Source: Allomyces macrogynus ATCC 38327
Lineage: Eukaryota > Blastocladiomycota > Blastocladiomycetes > Blastocladiales > Blastocladiaceae
Length of the DNA: 19,867 nt
NCBI GenBank assembly: GCA_000151295.1
Contig: GG745331.1
Coordinates: 630,088-649,954 of the forward strand
Direction of reading: 5' to 3'
Made by a program: the position numbers and the translations under genes. Positions 17,967 to 19,867 of the stretch are shown one piece after another. Under the pieces are notes generated by a model. It was given only the letters and a program-made list of their open reading frames with translations, was not told where the DNA came from and ran no database searches. Numbering within the stretch: the first letter of the stretch is position 1; every line of letters starts with the position of its first letter.

Positions 17967-19867
17967 GATGGCTAGGTCGACCGGGTCGTTAAGCTCTTCT
18001 CCACGTTTATTGCGCACAGCGACGCGACTTGGTGCATTTGGCTACCATCCACCCATAGCTGCTCACGACCCGACTATCGCCGCCACCTGCTGCTTGCCTG
18101 CCCTTGCTCGGGCGAACCGGCGCGGATTCGATCGGGAACAAGGCGAACCATCGCCAAACAACGCCGCCGCCAAGACTGCGGAACGAATACGAGGCTGTGG
18201 CTGCCGGCACGCGCCACGGTGTGGGAACGACGTGGGACGGCGCATACGTCAGCTTTCCTTCCACACGCGTGGGCACCAGACGGCCGACCCGACCACACCA
18301 GCGCGGTGATCCGGCGCGACCTTGCCCGCCACCAACGGCGACGGACAGGTGGTCCTGATCCGGTGCGCTCGTCGCGCGTGCCTCGTGATCGCGGGCGTCG
18401 TAACGGTCCGGCCAACGCAGCGCGTCCCCAGCGTCCCCATCGAGAACGCCTGCGCGTGGTGGTTCTGTGGCGCGCGCGCGTGTGGCGACGCCAGCCTCGT
18501 CGACGAGGGCCTGACGTGCAGTTGCGTGGCCTGTGCGTGCACGGAGAGTTGGTGGTCTGGGTCCCTCGCTGCAGCTTAACTGCGTGCTCCCCCCCGCGTA
18601 TCGCTCGCGCGCACCCACGACTGAGGTCCTGCTCGTCGCGCGCACCCGTCTTTGCCGCCCGCGGCTTCGCCCACCTCGACCCACCGCGCGCTCGACGGCA
18701 CCGAACCCTCGGCGCGCAGCACACGCTCGCACCCGTGAACCGTGGGCCCAGCTACATCCTCGCGGCGCGACCGCTCCGCACCGCCGCCCTCGTCCACGAC
18801 GCGCCAGGCGCGCGCTCGCTCGCTCCTTGTACGTGTGCGTCCCTCGGTCGTCAGACGGCGTGCATCCTTCCACGTCGCGTGGTGCCGCCACCGCCTCTTC
18901 TTTCTCTCCGAGCCACCGACTCATTTCCCGTGGTCATACGTCCCATTGTTTGGTGGGGCCGCAGGTTCCGGTCGTTCCGGTCGGCAGGCGGCCGGTCCCG
19001 TCGCGCGTCGGTTCTCGGCGACTGGTCGAGTTCGCGGCGCTTTCAATCGCGATTGCCACGGCAGCTGGCCGCATTTGTTTGGCCGAAAGGCAGGCGGCGT
19101 GCAACAACAACCTTTCCTCGGCTTACGACGCGGCGCTTTTCCCGCTGCCGAACCAAACCAAACGCAAGCCGCCTGCAATTTTCGCCACACGCGCACGGCC
19201 AAGTGTCTGGACGCCTCGCGTTGCCTCGCGGCCGGCGTCGCGCCTCGCCCTGCTCCAGTTCCCTTCTCCTTCTCTTCTTTCGTCGTCTTTGTTGTGTGCG
19301 CGCCCCGGCTTTCCCGTTTTCTCTCTTGAGCTCCCGCCGCGCAACCCGTGTCGCCGCGCGCCCCGCAAAAACCCGTCGTCGCGCTCCACGCTCTCGGGTC
19401 AACCACGCTCTCCTTCTCTTGTCTCCTGCACGCCCCGGCGTGCCGCCTGCAACGTCGACGCAGCGACCTCGCTCCTGCGCACGAACTGTCCGCGCCCCGG
19501 ACCGGCAACGGCAACCGCATCCTGCGCAACGCACCTCGTCCACGGCCACCGACCGACACCGTACACCGACCTCCTGCGCCTACGACTGACGCTCAACCCC
19601 GTCGTCGAGCTCGTGTGGTGCCCGCGTAAGTAATACCGCTGCTCGAAAAGCATCGGGTGCGTTTCTGACTCCATTCACTGTTGGCGCGGGCCGACCTGCC
19701 TGGGTCCCTTCTCTCCTGCGCCGCCGCCGCTCGCCGCCCGCCGCCGCCCGCACCGGGGGTCGTGCCGAAGGGAACGCGCGCGTGCGCTGTTGCCGTCACG
19801 CCGCGGGCCCCCTCGGACAACGTGCGCGGCGGGTCCACACGGACGGGGGCAGCATGGCCTTGTGCGA

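Larger units (their letters stand above)
17391..19867. other. Long region without a supported gene
   Basis: About 2.5 kb. Many long open frames exist, the largest on the plus strand at 18219-19589, but all are arginine/proline/serine-rich with no domain signal, as GC-rich noncoding DNA gives. 17391-18050 holds a palindrome (17634-17647) and a 7-bp tandem repeat (17919-17966). From about 18850 the plus strand is rich in C and T (runs such as CTTCTCCTTCTCTTC), like a fungal promoter or leader reading to the right. A GTAAGT donor at 19626 and an ATG at 19854 after GGGGGCAG could be a leader intron and the start of a gene cut by the window edge, but this is weak. Confidence 0.5.

Noticed and set aside
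18007..18924. Minus-strand open frame of 305 codons
   Set aside because: Same arginine/alanine/glycine-rich composition without any family signal; overlaps other spurious frames.
18219..19589. Long plus-strand open frame of 456 codons
   Set aside because: Arginine, proline and serine dominate, no domain or motif is visible, and several overlapping frames are equally long, as expected in GC-rich noncoding DNA.
1..19867. CRISPR arrays, bacterial operons, insertion sequences
   Set aside because: No spaced direct repeats, ribosome binding sites or transposase genes; all genes have spliceosomal introns.

Overview
This window is nuclear DNA from a gene-dense, GC-rich eukaryote, most likely a fungus. 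It carries seven intron-containing protein genes of eukaryotic type. Most introns are about 64-82 nt with GT...AG ends and often a CTGAC/CTGAT/TTAAC-like branch site; start codons sit in an (A/C)CC-ATG type context. An Isn1-type IMP 5'-nucleotidase together with Rrp17, Ltn1, eIF2B-epsilon and CSN7 fits a fungus. I cannot place it more finely; an early-diverging (zoosporic) or basidiomycete fungus is a guess from base composition and intron density.

Layout: ISN1 (+, 426-2156, six exons including a 20-nt microexon); a 1.5-kb gap (2157-3686) holding an AT-richer island with decayed reading frames; RPS5/uS7 (+, 3687-4852, one long intron); LTN1/listerin (-, 5340-9838, many exons), tail-to-tail with RPS5; RRP17/NOL12 (+, 10286-11156), head-to-head with LTN1; a mitochondrial-type, membrane-anchored P-loop ATPase of no named family (+, 11591-13660); CSN7 (-, 13784-14683), tail-to-tail with the ATPase; eIF2B-epsilon/GCD6 (+, 15075-17390), head-to-head with CSN7 over a 391-bp shared promoter region. 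The last 2.5 kb (17391-19867) has no gene I can support; it holds a 7-bp tandem repeat, a 14-bp palindrome and a long pyrimidine-rich stretch.

By function the genes are mostly housekeeping: 40S ribosomal protein, pre-rRNA processing (Rrp17), translation initiation (eIF2B-epsilon), rescue of stalled 60S nascent chains (Ltn1), purine nucleotide breakdown (Isn1) and cullin deneddylation (CSN7). Four of seven concern the ribosome or translation, but they are not in an operon.

The most notable points are the microexon carrying the catalytic motif of ISN1, introns of 38 and 41 nt, stop-free introns with lengths divisible by three hidden inside long LTN1 reading frames, two clusters of apparent single-base frame shifts (in LTN1 and GCD6) that look like homopolymer errors, and the unassigned ATPase. 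Exon models were built by hand from splice signals and protein-family logic; no search was run.
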